DNA of 64,000 nt from Salinispora tropica CNB-440 (GTDB lineage Bacteria > Actinomycetota > Actinomycetes > Mycobacteriales > Micromonosporaceae): contig NC_009380.1 in NCBI RefSeq assembly GCF_000016425.1, forward strand, positions 4,778,144 through 4,842,143, in the 5' to 3' direction. The position numbers were made by a program, and so were the translations under genes. Shown piece by piece: positions 8,577 to 18,926 of this stretch. The notes under the pieces are model-generated. The model saw only the letters and a program-made list of their open reading frames with translations, ran no database searches and had not been told where the DNA came from. The stretch's first letter is position 1. Each line of letters begins with the position of its first letter.

Positions 8577-9698
8577 TCAGACCCCGGCGGCCCGGCGGCG
8601 TGCCACCTCGGCGAGTGTCACGGCCGCCGCGACGCTGGCGTTCAGCGACTCGACATCGGAGACCATCGGGATCTGGACCGTCAGGTCACAGGTCTGGCCG
8701 ACCAACCGGGACAGGCCACGCCCTTCGGAACCCACCACCACCACGAGCGGGCCAACAGCGGCTTCCAGGTGGTACAGGTCGGTCTCCCCGTCGGCGTCCA
8801 GCCCGACCACAACGAAGCCGGCGTCCTTGCACGCCTTCAGCGCCCGGGTCAGGTTTGTGACCTGGGCGACCGGGACCCGCGCGGCGGCACCGGCGCTGGT
8901 CCGCCAGGCGGTCGCGGTGATCCCGGCGGCCCGCCGTTCGGGGACGAACACCCCCTGCGCGCCGAACGCGGCAGCCGACCGGATCACCGCACCCAGGTTC
9001 CGCGGGTCGGTGACCCCGTCCAACGCCACCAGCAGCGGGGCCGGCTGCTCCAGCGCTGCCGCGGTCAGGTCCTCGAACGGCTCGTACCGGAACGGCGGCA
9101 CCTGGAGGCCAACGCCCTGGTGCAACACGCCGCCGGTCATCCGGTCCAGCTCGGCGCGGCTGACCTCCAGCATCGCGATACCCCGGTCCGCCGCGGTACG
9201 GACGATCTCGCTGATCCGGTCGTCGGTGTTGAGTCCCTGCGCCACGTAGAGGGCGATCGCCGGCACGTTCGCGCGCAGTGACTCGAGCACGGGGTTCCGG
9301 CCGACCAACAGCTCGGGGGCGTCCTTCGCCGGGTTCGTCCGACGACCGGGGGCGACCCGCGGGCCACCGCTCCGACCGGCTGGCCGGCCCCGGCCGCCCT
9401 TGTTGGTGGGGACGCCCCGGCCGCCGCCCCTACCCCAGGTGGTGTCCTTCGTGCCGGGTGTACCGATCTTCGGGGCGCGCCCCTCCTCGGCCGCGCTCCG
9501 GCGCTCCTTCTCCTGCTTCCAGGCGGTGCGCTGGGGCAGCTTCTCCGTGCCCGAGTACGCCTTGTGCCACGGTCGCTCGTCGGCGGGCAGGGTACGGCCC
9601 CGCCCGGCAAGGGCGTCCCGCCCCTTGCCGCCGGAGCCCTTCGGGGCACCCGCCTTCGGTGTCAGCCGCCGGCTACGGCGCTGCGAGTTGCCGGCCAT
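8577..9698 (-). CDS. rlmB: 23S rRNA (guanosine-2'-O-)-methyltransferase RlmB
   Basis: A SpoU-class (SPOUT) RNA methyltransferase of 373 residues that methylates the 2'-O of G2251 in the peptidyl-transferase loop of 23S rRNA using S-adenosylmethionine. The N-terminal ~120 residues are a basic, glycine-rich extension (RRSRRLTPKAGAPKG and similar) common in actinobacterial copies. The substrate-binding domain follows (LLVGRNPVLESL), then the knot domain with NLGAVIRSAAAFG, GSEGRGLSRLV and IPMVSDVESLNASVAAAV. ATG 9698 overlaps the cysS stop by one base (TGATG), so the two genes are translationally coupled; AGGA lies just upstream. Confidence 0.93.
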   Translation of the reverse strand: MAGNSQRRSRRLTPKAGAPKGSGGKGRDALAGRGRTLPADERPWHKAYSGTEKLPQRTAWKQEKERRSAAEEGRAPKIGTPGTKDTTWGRGGGRGVPTNKGGRGRPAGRSGGPRVAPGRRTNPAKDAPELLVGRNPVLESLRANVPAIALYVAQGLNTDDRISEIVRTAADRGIAMLEVSRAELDRMTGGVLHQGVGLQVPPFRYEPFEDLTAAALEQPAPLLVALDGVTDPRNLGAVIRSAAAFGAQGVFVPERRAAGITATAWRTSAGAAARVPVAQVTNLTRALKACKDAGFVVVGLDADGETDLYHLEAAVGPLVVVVGSEGRGLSRLVGQTCDLTVQIPMVSDVESLNASVAAAVTLAEVARRRAAGV

Positions 9699-11113
9699 CA
9701 GTCCTGCTCTCCAATAGTCCAACGGGGGCCCTGGGGGGTGTCCTCGACCACCACGCCGGCCTGCTTGAGCTGGTCGCGAATCGCGTCGGCGGCGGACCAG
9801 TCCTTGCGGCTGCGCGCTTGCGCACGCTGCTCCAGGGCCAGCTGCACCAGCGAGTCAACCACGGCGCCCAGGTCGTCCGTGCCGCCGCCGGCACTCCACG
9901 CCGGGTCGAGGGGATCGACCCCGAGGATATCCAGCATCGCCCGTACCTGGCCGAGCGCGGTGCGGACGGTCACATCGTCGCCGCCGGTCAGCGCGGTGTT
10001 GCCGTCCCGAACCGTCTCGTGCAGCACGGCGAGCGCCGCTGAGGTGTTCAGATCGTCGTCCATGGCGGCGGCGAACGCCGCGGGCACCACACCGGGTTGT
10101 CCGGCGCCGACCCGCTCGGTGGACCGCTGCACGAAGCCCTCGATCCGCCGGTACGCGACGGCCGCCTCCCGCAGCGCGTCCTCCGAGTAGTCGATCACTG
10201 ACCGGTAGTGGGCGGCGGTGTAGTAGTAGCGCAGCTCCACCGGACGCACCCCAAGCGAGTCCACGTACGTTAGGTCAAGGGTGTTACCGCAGGACTTGCC
10301 CATTTTCGCGCCGCCGATGTTGAGCAGGCCGTGATGCACCCAGTAACGGGCGAACGGCAGGCCGGCCGCCTGCGACTGGGCGAGTTCGTTCTCGTGGTGC
10401 GGGAAGGTCAGGTCCAGCCCGCCGCCGTGGATGTCGAACTCGCTTCCGAGGTAGCGCCAGCACATCGCCGAGCACTCGATGTGCCAGCCGGGCCGGCCCC
10501 GACCCCACGGCGACGGCCAGTACGCGTCGGCGGGCTCACCGGGCTTGGCGCCCTTCCACAGGGCGAAGTCACGCGGATCACGTTTGCACCGGTCGGGGGC
10601 GTCGCCCGCGGGCTGCATGTCGCCCGGAGACTGGTTGGACAGCGCCCCGTACGCGGGCCAGGAGTGCACGTCGAAGTAGACATCCCCGGAGCCGTCGGTG
10701 GCCGGGTAGGCGTGCCCGGCGTCGATCAGTTCCGCGATCAGCTGCTGCATCTCCGGGATGTGCCCGGTGGCTCGCGGCTCGTAGGTCGGGGGCAGCACGT
10801 TCAACGCCCGGTACGCGGCGGTCAGCTTCAGCTCGTTGGCGTAGGCGATCGACCAGTACGGCAGGTCCAGCTCCACCGCCTTGACCAGGATCTTGTCGTC
10901 GATGTCGGTCAGGTTCCGAATGAAGCGGACCTCGAGCCCGTGCGCCAGCAACCATCGGCGGAGCACGTCGTAGTTGACGCCGGACCGAAGGTGACCGATG
11001 TGCGGCGGTGCCTGGAGGGTGAGACCACACAGGTAGATCCCCACCTTGCCGGCTTCCCGCGGGACGAAGTCCCGCACCGAATGGGTGGCGGTGTCATACA
11101 GGCGTAGCGTCAC
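9698..11113 (-). CDS. cysS: Cysteinyl-tRNA synthetase
   Basis: A class I aminoacyl-tRNA synthetase of 471 residues, normal for CysRS. It attaches cysteine to tRNA-Cys in the cytoplasm. Visible are the zinc cysteine in YLCGLT, the HIGHLRSG (HIGH) motif, CGLT-type cysteine recognition, the zinc-binding GWHIECSAM segment, HGGGLDLTFPHHENE, and KMGKS in place of KMSKS. The helical anticodon-binding domain occupies the last ~140 residues. Start GTG 11113 gives the conserved MTLRLYDT beginning. It overlaps rlmB, the usual partner of cysS in actinobacteria. In mycobacteria ispF directly precedes cysS; here ispF lies 39.5 kb away. Confidence 0.95.
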   Translation of the reverse strand: MTLRLYDTATHSVRDFVPREAGKVGIYLCGLTLQAPPHIGHLRSGVNYDVLRRWLLAHGLEVRFIRNLTDIDDKILVKAVELDLPYWSIAYANELKLTAAYRALNVLPPTYEPRATGHIPEMQQLIAELIDAGHAYPATDGSGDVYFDVHSWPAYGALSNQSPGDMQPAGDAPDRCKRDPRDFALWKGAKPGEPADAYWPSPWGRGRPGWHIECSAMCWRYLGSEFDIHGGGLDLTFPHHENELAQSQAAGLPFARYWVHHGLLNIGGAKMGKSCGNTLDLTYVDSLGVRPVELRYYYTAAHYRSVIDYSEDALREAAVAYRRIEGFVQRSTERVGAGQPGVVPAAFAAAMDDDLNTSAALAVLHETVRDGNTALTGGDDVTVRTALGQVRAMLDILGVDPLDPAWSAGGGTDDLGAVVDSLVQLALEQRAQARSRKDWSAADAIRDQLKQAGVVVEDTPQGPRWTIGEQD

Positions 11114-11175
11114 TGGACAAGGGTATCCGTCCCCGCTCCCCCAGGCCGCCGGGAGCCGGGTCGTACGCTGCTGGC

Positions 11176-11847
11176 GTGGATACCACCCCCGGACACAGCG
11201 ACCCGTCGGCCCCGCGTGGCGGCGAGAGCGCGCAGACGCTGGACCGGGGGTTGCGCCTGCTACACCTGGTCGCCGACGCACCGGGCGGGTTGACCGTCAC
11301 CGAGCTGGCGGACCGGCTGCGCATTGGGCGCGCCGCCGTGTACCGGCTGGTCGCGCCATTGAGCGCGCATGGCCTGCTGCGCCGGGACGCCGACAGCCGG
11401 CTCCGCCTCGGAGTAGGGGTGCTGAATCTGGCCCGACGGGCCCAGCCGCTGCTCGCCGAGGGGGCGCTGCCGGCGCTGCGCCAACTCGCCGAGCAGACCG
11501 GCGCGACCGCGCACCTGACCGTGGTCGAGGGCGGTGAGGGCGTCGCGCTGGCGGTGGTGGAGCCGAGCTGGACGGCCCTGCACGTGGCGTACCGGACCGG
11601 GGCGCGGCATCCGCTGGAGCGCGGGGCGGCAGGGCGGGCGATTCTCGCCGGCCGGGCCGGCGCGGCCGGACCCGTGGACACGGCCGGGGAGTTGCAGTCC
11701 GGGGCGCACGGAGTGGCCGCGCCCGTGCTGGGTGTGCCGGGTTTGGAGGCGAGCGTGGGTGTGGTCTCCCTGACGCCGTTGGACACCGAGACGGTCGGCG
11801 TCCAGGTCCGCACGGCCGCCGTCGCCGTCGCCGACGCGCTGCGCTGA
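11176..11847 (+). CDS. IclR family transcriptional regulator
   Basis: A 223-residue repressor or activator. The winged helix-turn-helix is at about residues 17-80 (SAQTLDRGLRLLHLV, LTVTELADRLRIGRAAVYRLV). The effector-binding domain follows, with VVEGGEGVALAVVEP and the ARHPLERGAAGRAILAG segment, and ends near 220. It is shorter than typical 250-residue members; the effector domain is trimmed between its last strands. GTG 11176 lies 62 bases from the divergent cysS start, so it may control itself or a distant target. The effector cannot be predicted from the neighbours. Confidence 0.85.
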   Translation: MDTTPGHSDPSAPRGGESAQTLDRGLRLLHLVADAPGGLTVTELADRLRIGRAAVYRLVAPLSAHGLLRRDADSRLRLGVGVLNLARRAQPLLAEGALPALRQLAEQTGATAHLTVVEGGEGVALAVVEPSWTALHVAYRTGARHPLERGAAGRAILAGRAGAAGPVDTAGELQSGAHGVAAPVLGVPGLEASVGVVSLTPLDTETVGVQVRTAAVAVADALR

Positions 11848-11854
11848 CACGGGA

Positions 11855-11886
11855 GGGCCCGGCCGACCGGGTGGTCGGCCGGGCCC
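11855..11886. terminator. Bidirectional terminator hairpin
   Basis: A perfect 14-base stem (11855-11868 with 11873-11886) with loop GGGT lies seven bases after the iclR-type stop and before the convergent subtilisin gene stop. It is G+C only apart from one A/T pair and has no T tract. It is well placed to end both transcripts. Confidence 0.8.
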
Positions 11887-11901
11887 GTGCTCGGATCGGC
11901 C

Positions 11902-13617
<1,716 letters not shown>

Positions 13618-13647
13618 ATCGGATCCTCTCGTTGCGGGACGTGGCAG

Positions 13648-14391
13648 TCATCGAACAGCACCAGCGGCGTTTCCACCAGTGGGCTTTCCGATTGCGCCCC
13701 GAAGATCTTCTTCGTCCACAAGAGCAGCCAAGACGCCCGGAAGATCCGTCAAGGTGGACAGCTCCGCGTCTGGCCACACCCCCGGCGGGCAGGGCCGGCC
13801 GTCGCGGTTGAGCCAGACCGCACGCAGCCCGGCGGTCTGCGCCCCGACCACGTCGTGGGCGATCGAATCGCCGACGTACACCACCTGCCCGGCCGGCACC
13901 CCGGCCGCCTGGACCACCGCCGCGTAGAACTCCGGTGCCGGCTTTTTCGGCAACCCGTTCTCGTGTGCGTACACCTCGAAGGCGAACCTCCCGGCGAGCC
14001 CGCACCGCTCCGCGCGGCTGTTGCCGTTGGTGGCGAAGCCCACCGCCCAGTTCTCCGTCAGGGCTGCGAGCGCGGGCAGCACATCCGGGAAGGGGCGGGT
14101 CAGCGCGAACCGCCGGGCGAAGTAGAGTGCCAGCAGGTCGTCCAGGTGCACGTCGAGCCCGACCCGGGACACCGAACGGGCAAGCGCCAGCCGTCGCAGC
14201 TCCAGCATCGACCGGGCGGGGTTCGCGGTGAAGGCCACGGACCAGTCGGTCTCCAGGTCCGCGAGCGACACCGCGACCGCCGCCGGGGTCAACCGACGCA
14301 TCTCGTCGAGGACGGCCAGCAGCCCGCCGGTCATCGCCGGGCGCAGGTCGAGCAGGGTTTCATCCGCGTCGAACACCACTGTCGTGAGCAT
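13648..14391 (-). CDS. HAD family hydrolase
   Basis: A 247-residue HAD-superfamily phosphatase-like protein. Motif I is DADET (D8, D10, T12), motif II is in GFATNGNSR, the lysine motif is in KKPAPEFYAAV, and the acidic motif is GDSIAHDVVGAQTAG. A helical cap follows motif I, as in subfamily I (haloacid dehalogenase and phosphoglycolate phosphatase group). It is likely a cytoplasmic phosphatase for a small metabolite, with the substrate unknown. It lies between the EamA transporter and subtilisin genes on the same strand with short gaps (23 and 30 bases), so a shared transcript is possible without implying a shared pathway. Confidence 0.85.
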   Translation of the reverse strand: MLTTVVFDADETLLDLRPAMTGGLLAVLDEMRRLTPAAVAVSLADLETDWSVAFTANPARSMLELRRLALARSVSRVGLDVHLDDLLALYFARRFALTRPFPDVLPALAALTENWAVGFATNGNSRAERCGLAGRFAFEVYAHENGLPKKPAPEFYAAVVQAAGVPAGQVVYVGDSIAHDVVGAQTAGLRAVWLNRDGRPCPPGVWPDAELSTLTDLPGVLAALVDEEDLRGAIGKPTGGNAAGAVR

Positions 14392-14414
14392 GGCGTGGAC
14401 TGTGCCACGATGGG

Positions 14415-15377
14415 CTATCGGCTGGTGGCAAGCGCCGGTTGCTGGCCCGGCTCCACCGTTGGGGTCTCTCGTGGCTCGTCGAGGCGGACCAGGGCCACCC
14501 CAGCGACGATCAGAATCCCGCCGGACAGCTGGATCACTGTGGGCAGTTCATTCAGCACCAGCCAGGCGATGAGCACGGCGAACATCACCTCGGTCAGCCC
14601 GACGAAGGAGGCCAACCGGGCACCGAGGAGACGGGTCGAGGCGACCCCGGTGAGGTACGCGAGCACGGCCGCCACCAGCACCAGCCCCGCGACCGGCACA
14701 AGCCAGCTGGTGCGCTGTCCGGCGAAGTCGACCGTGCCGGTGTATGCCCGCAGCGGCAACGCCCCGACCAGCCCGAGGAGGAGCAGCGCACCGGCACCGA
14801 CCGCCATCCCGCCGGAGGCCAGCACCACCGAGGGAAGGTTCGCGTCGATCCGACCGGCGAGCACGAAGTAGCCGGCCAGCCCGACGGCCGCCCCGAGCCC
14901 CCAGAGCACACCCACCGGGTCAAGACGCCCGGCGCCGGCGAGGTCGAGCACAAGGCCGAGCCCGGCCAGGGCGACGATCGAACCGACGACCGTGAGCCGG
15001 CGGGGTCGTTGCCCGTGTGCCAGCCACATCCAACCGACCACCACCACGACGGCCAGGTACTCCAACATCAGCGCGACGCCGACCGGCAAGTAGCGCACGG
15101 CGTTGAAGAAGCACACCTGGGCGAGGACGACGCCGAGCAGCCCGAACGCACCGATCGAAGTGGCGTTGTCCCGGAGCGTCGACCAGCGACCGCGCAGGGC
15201 CAGCACCGCTGGCACCATCAACACCAGGGCGGCGAGGCCGACCCGGACGACCACCGCCGCCCCGGCGGACCAGCCGGCGTCGATCAACGAGCGGGCGAAC
15301 GTCCCGGAGGTCGCGAAGGTCAGTGCCGAGAGCACCGCCAGCATGAGGCCGGCGCTGCCGCGCGGGGGTTGGCGCAT
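14415..15377 (-). CDS. EamA/DMT family transporter
   Basis: A 320-residue drug/metabolite transporter with ten hydrophobic helices in two EamA repeats (about residues 10-135 and 150-290). The first repeat ends LGVVLAQVCFFNAVRYLPVGVALMLEYLAVV and the second has ASFVGLTEVMFAVLIAWLVLNE, both typical. Such proteins export amino acids, metabolites or drugs. ATG 15377 was chosen for the ideal AAGGAG seven bases upstream. The divergent neighbour is a CGNR regulator only 72 bases away, so that protein may control it. The substrate is unknown. Confidence 0.88.
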   Translation of the reverse strand: MRQPPRGSAGLMLAVLSALTFATSGTFARSLIDAGWSAGAAVVVRVGLAALVLMVPAVLALRGRWSTLRDNATSIGAFGLLGVVLAQVCFFNAVRYLPVGVALMLEYLAVVVVVGWMWLAHGQRPRRLTVVGSIVALAGLGLVLDLAGAGRLDPVGVLWGLGAAVGLAGYFVLAGRIDANLPSVVLASGGMAVGAGALLLLGLVGALPLRAYTGTVDFAGQRTSWLVPVAGLVLVAAVLAYLTGVASTRLLGARLASFVGLTEVMFAVLIAWLVLNELPTVIQLSGGILIVAGVALVRLDEPRETPTVEPGQQPALATSR

Positions 15378-15449
15378 CGGGGTTCTCCTTGGCAACGACA
15401 CCATGTAATGGGCAAAATGAGGTAACGCCGATGACGCTAGGTCGCCGCC

Positions 15450-16010
15450 ATGACAGGAGTCAAGTTGCTTTTTGCCCATGACACGGAGTGCGCACTGATC
15501 GCCGCCGCGGCGCTGGTGAACACCGACGGCAGAGCTGGCGAAGGCCTTCCCGACACGGCCGCACTGAACACCTTCTTCGTCGCGCACGCGTACAGCGGAC
15601 GACACGAGCACACCGACAGCGAACTGCGGGCGGTACGCAAGCTGCGCCCCCGGCTGCGCCGCATCTGGCACAGCAACACCGACGAGATCGTGTCCATCGT
15701 CAACGGACTACTCCGGGAGAACGCCGCCCTTCCCCAGCTCATCACGCACGACGACGAGCCGTACCACCTACACGCGGTGCCCCGAGACGCGCCGCTCGCG
15801 ACCCGAATGGCGGTGGAGGCCGCCATGGCGATGGCCGACCTCGTCCGCAGCGACGAACTGGACCGGCTCCGAAGCTGCGACCACCCCGAGTGCGCCAACG
15901 TGTTGGTCGACCTGTCGCGCAACCGATCCCGTCGCTTCTGCGACGCCGGCTGCGGCAACCGGGCCGCCGTCACCGCCTACCGCGCCCGCAAGACCGCCAC
16001 CCGGCCCTGA
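15450..16010 (+). CDS. CGNR zinc finger protein (ABATE-type putative regulator)
   Basis: A 186-residue protein with the two-part layout of the family. An N-terminal ABATE-like domain (about 1-130) is followed by a C-terminal CGNR zinc finger with C143, C148, C164 and C168 and the CGNR sequence itself. The family is presumed to be stress-responsive DNA-binding regulators; this is prediction rather than proven function. It is divergent from the EamA transporter, and the shared 72-base spacer is where a regulated promoter would be. It is the likeliest regulator of that transporter. Confidence 0.85.
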   Translation: MTGVKLLFAHDTECALIAAAALVNTDGRAGEGLPDTAALNTFFVAHAYSGRHEHTDSELRAVRKLRPRLRRIWHSNTDEIVSIVNGLLRENAALPQLITHDDEPYHLHAVPRDAPLATRMAVEAAMAMADLVRSDELDRLRSCDHPECANVLVDLSRNRSRRFCDAGCGNRAAVTAYRARKTATRP

Positions 16011-16138
16011 CCGGACCCCGCCAGATGCCGCGACCCCAGTTCTGAACGTTGCATTACAGAGTTCGGTGACCCCGGCCCCGACCGGGCATCCTGGACAGGC
16101 ATAGCCGCACGGGCGGCGCAGCGAGGAAGGCTGGTGGG

Positions 16139-17587
16139 GTGGAAGAGTGGGATCTGGCGGTCCTCGGCGGCGGCACCGCGGGAATCGTGGCGGCCAAGAC
16201 CGCCGGCCGATTCGGTGCGCGAGTACTGCTGGTCGAATCGGCCCGTACCGGGGGTGACTGCCTCTGGACCGGATGCGTGCCCAGTAAGTCGCTGATCGCC
16301 GCCGCGCACGCCGCACAGAGCGTCCGCACCGCCGACCAGTACGGGGTGCACACCAGCCCGACGACGATCGACGACGCCGCGGTGCTCGCCTACGTGCGGT
16401 CGTCGATCACCCGCATCGAGCCGGTGGACTCCCCCGCCGCGATCAGTGCGGCGGGGGCGACGGTGGTGGCCGGCCGGGCGGAGTTCACCGGCCCGGCGAC
16501 GCTGCGGGTCACCGACGACGCGGGCACCCGGCTGGCGCGGTTCCGCTGGGCGCTGATCGCCACCGGTTCCGCGCCGGCCCTGCCCACCGTGCCCGGCCTG
16601 GCCCAGGCCGACCCGCTGACCACCGACACACTCTGGGACCTCACCGAGTTGCCCCGACGGATGGCGATCCTCGGCGGCGGTCCGATCGGTTGCGAACTGG
16701 GCCAGGCCCTCGCCCGGCTCGGCGTCGAGGTCACCCTCGTTGAGCTGGCCGACCGGCTGCTGGGCAAGGAGGAGCCGGAGGTCGGCGCGCTGATCGCCGA
16801 ACGACTCCGCGCCGAGGGTGTGACCGTGGTGACCGGGACCGGCGTCGACCGCGTCACCGACGGCACGCTCCACCTGCACGGCGGCGAGACGATCGAGGTC
16901 GACCGGATCCTGGTCGCCGCCGGACGCCGCCCCCGCACCACCGACCTGGGCCTGGCCGCCGCCGGGGTGCGCTGCGACGAGCAGGGGCACGTCGTGATCG
17001 ACGACCGGATGCGGACCAGCAACCGGCGGATCTACGCCGCCGGTGACGTCACCGGCACCCTCCCGTTCACCCACGTCGCCGGGGTGCAGGGGGGATACGC
17101 CGCCACCAACGCGCTACTCGGGCTGCGCCGCCGCATCGACTACGCCGCCGTACCGTGGGTGACCTTCACCGACCCGGAGGTGGCCCGCGTCGGGGCGACC
17201 CTCGCCCAGGCGCGCCACCGCCACGGCACCCGAGCACACGCGCAGCGGCTCTCCCACGACCACGTTGACCGGGCGATCACCGACCGTCGTACCGACGGAT
17301 TCACCCAGCTGGTGAGCGGGCCGGGCGGTCGGCTCCTCGGCGCCACCGTCGTCTCACCCCGGGCAGGTGAGTCGATCGCCGAACTCGCCGCCGCGATCCG
17401 GCGCGGCGCGAAGGTGCGCGACGTGGCCGGCACCGTCCACCCCTACCCGACGTACGCTGACGGGCCGTGGAACGCGAGCCTCGCCCAGCTCCGCGCCGAC
17501 CTGACCGCGCCGCTACCGGCCCGGGCGACGGCCGCGCTCCGCGCCCTGCGCCGCGCCCTGCACCCGATCCGGAGCGGGAACCGATGA
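16139..17587 (+). CDS. FAD-dependent pyridine nucleotide-disulfide oxidoreductase (mercuric-reductase-like)
   Basis: A 482-residue class I flavin disulfide reductase. It has the FAD dinucleotide fold GGGTAG (10-15), redox-active cysteines C41 and C46 in CLWTGCVPSK, the NAD(P)H fold ILGGGPIGCELGQ (about 180), the second FAD motif IYAAGDVTG, and the dimerisation domain with HPYPTYAD near the end. The usual HP..T..E pair reads Asp for Glu. There are no N-terminal HMA or C-terminal paired cysteines for mercury, so true mercuric reductase is unlikely. Start GTG 16139 has AGGAAGG upstream. It is the first gene of a seven-gene run in which each pair overlaps. Its likely role is redox supply for that operon. 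Confidence 0.85.
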   Translation: MEEWDLAVLGGGTAGIVAAKTAGRFGARVLLVESARTGGDCLWTGCVPSKSLIAAAHAAQSVRTADQYGVHTSPTTIDDAAVLAYVRSSITRIEPVDSPAAISAAGATVVAGRAEFTGPATLRVTDDAGTRLARFRWALIATGSAPALPTVPGLAQADPLTTDTLWDLTELPRRMAILGGGPIGCELGQALARLGVEVTLVELADRLLGKEEPEVGALIAERLRAEGVTVVTGTGVDRVTDGTLHLHGGETIEVDRILVAAGRRPRTTDLGLAAAGVRCDEQGHVVIDDRMRTSNRRIYAAGDVTGTLPFTHVAGVQGGYAATNALLGLRRRIDYAAVPWVTFTDPEVARVGATLAQARHRHGTRAHAQRLSHDHVDRAITDRRTDGFTQLVSGPGGRLLGATVVSPRAGESIAELAAAIRRGAKVRDVAGTVHPYPTYADGPWNASLAQLRADLTAPLPARATAALRALRRALHPIRSGNR

Positions 17588-18303
17588 CCGACGAATCAGC
17601 CCGGCCCGAGGTGACCTCGCGGCTCGTCCGGATCGTCGGCTCACCGTGGCCGAGGCTGGCATTCTTGGTGGTTCTGCTGACTGGCGCGGCGACGCTGCTG
17701 GCCACCCAGGGCACCCCGGACGTGGAGACGCTACGCGACCGTGTCGCCGCTACCGGGGCGTGGGCGCCGCTGCTGTACATCGCCGGGTACGCCCTGGGCA
17801 CCGTGCTGCTGGTGCCCGGGGTACTGCTCACCGCCGCCGCCGGGGCGCTGTTCGGGGTGGTCGGCGGCTCGGTGGTGGTGCTGGTCGGGGCGACCACGGG
17901 GGCGGTGGCCTCGTTCCTGCTCGGCCGGCTGCTGGGCCGCCCGGCCGTCGAACGGCTCGTCGGCGGCCGGCTGTACCGCCTGGACCAGTTCCTGGCGCGA
18001 CGGGGGCTGATCGCGGTGATCGGGCTGCGGCTCGTGCCGCTGGTCCCGTTCGCGCTGCTCAACTACGGCTCCGGGGTGACCGCCGTACGGCTGCGCGACT
18101 ACGCCCTCGGCTCGGCGATCGGCATGACGCCCGGAATCGTCGCCTACACCGCGGTCGGTGGGTCGCTGACCGATCCCACCTCGCCGCAGTTCCTCGTCGC
18201 CGTGGCAGCTCTGGCCGCGCTGACCCTGGCCGGCGCGGTGGCGGCACGCCGGGCCCGCCGACGGGAGTCCCGCGCGGTACCGACCGTCGAGGTCACCAGC
18301 TGA
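17584..18303 (+). CDS. TVP38/TMEM64 (DedA-like) membrane protein
   Basis: A 239-residue membrane protein of the VTT/SNARE-associated superfamily. Helices appear at about 22-40, 58-80, 83-110, 145-165, 175-195 and 205-222. The family core is present: PGVLLTAAAGALFGVVGGSVVVLVGATTGAVASFLLGR and later GLRLVPLVPFALLNYGSGVT. Relatives act as phospholipid scramblases or lipid-carrier flippases, and E. coli YdjX and YdjZ belong here. It starts at ATG 17584, overlapping the upstream stop by ATGA, and its own stop overlaps the next ATG (TGATG). The lipid-synthesis gene immediately after it suggests a joint lipid role. Confidence 0.88.
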   Translation: MTDESARPEVTSRLVRIVGSPWPRLAFLVVLLTGAATLLATQGTPDVETLRDRVAATGAWAPLLYIAGYALGTVLLVPGVLLTAAAGALFGVVGGSVVVLVGATTGAVASFLLGRLLGRPAVERLVGGRLYRLDQFLARRGLIAVIGLRLVPLVPFALLNYGSGVTAVRLRDYALGSAIGMTPGIVAYTAVGGSLTDPTSPQFLVAVAALAALTLAGAVAARRARRRESRAVPTVEVTS

Positions 18304-18926
18304 TGATCGACGCACGTCTGCGGCCGGTCCTGGCCAAAACCCTGGACCGGGTCGCCGCCGCCGTGGACCGGCCGTGGGTGACCCCCGGCCGGTTGACCGC
18401 CGCCGGCCTGACCCTGGGGCTGGCCGCGAGCGCCGCCGCGGCGGCCGGCTGGTGGTGGCCGGCGCTGGTGGCGTGGCTGGTGTCCCGGCTCGCCGACGGC
18501 CTCGACGGGCCCCTCGCCCGCCGCCGCGGCACCGCCTCCCCGTTGGGCGGATTCCTCGACATCGTCGCGGACTTCACCGTGTACGGGGCGTTCGTCGCCG
18601 GGGTCGCCGTCGGCGTTGACGGGCCCGCCACCCCGTTCCTGGTCCTGCTGGTGACCTACTACGTCAACGGGGCGACGCTGCTGGCGTACTCGTCGATCGC
18701 CGAGCGAGTGGGCCGGGAGCGAGGCGACGAGCGGTCGCTGCACTTCCTCGGTGGACTGGCCGAGGGCGCCGAGACCATCGCCGTACACGCCCTGTTCTGC
18801 CTGCTGCCCGGCTTCGCCGGGCACCTCGCCTGGGGGTGGGCCGTCGTGGTGGCCATCACCGCCGGGCAACGCGTCGCGCACGCCGTCCGTACCCTGTCCG
18901 AGCCCGCCGGGAGGCCCACCCGATGA
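18303..18926 (+). CDS. CDP-alcohol phosphatidyltransferase (YnjF-like)
   Basis: A 207-residue membrane enzyme with a complete CDP-alcohol phosphotransferase signature: D65, D68, G69, A72, R73, G82, D86 and D90 in the spacing D-x2-D-G-x2-A-R-x8-G-x3-D-x3-D. Those aspartates bind two metal ions and the CDP-linked donor. About five to six helices surround it. It should join a CDP-activated lipid or alcohol to an acceptor, making a phospholipid or related polar lipid. It resembles E. coli YnjF in size and in sitting beside a YnjBCD-type importer. The actual alcohol is unknown; choline, inositol or glycerol phosphate cannot be told apart here. Confidence 0.88.
   Translation: MIDARLRPVLAKTLDRVAAAVDRPWVTPGRLTAAGLTLGLAASAAAAAGWWWPALVAWLVSRLADGLDGPLARRRGTASPLGGFLDIVADFTVYGAFVAGVAVGVDGPATPFLVLLVTYYVNGATLLAYSSIAERVGRERGDERSLHFLGGLAEGAETIAVHALFCLLPGFAGHLAWGWAVVVAITAGQRVAHAVRTLSEPAGRPTR

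Noticed and set aside
16139..17587. Mercury resistance operon
   Set aside because: The oxidoreductase lacks the N-terminal heavy-metal domain and C-terminal cysteine pair, and no merR, merP or merT gene is near.
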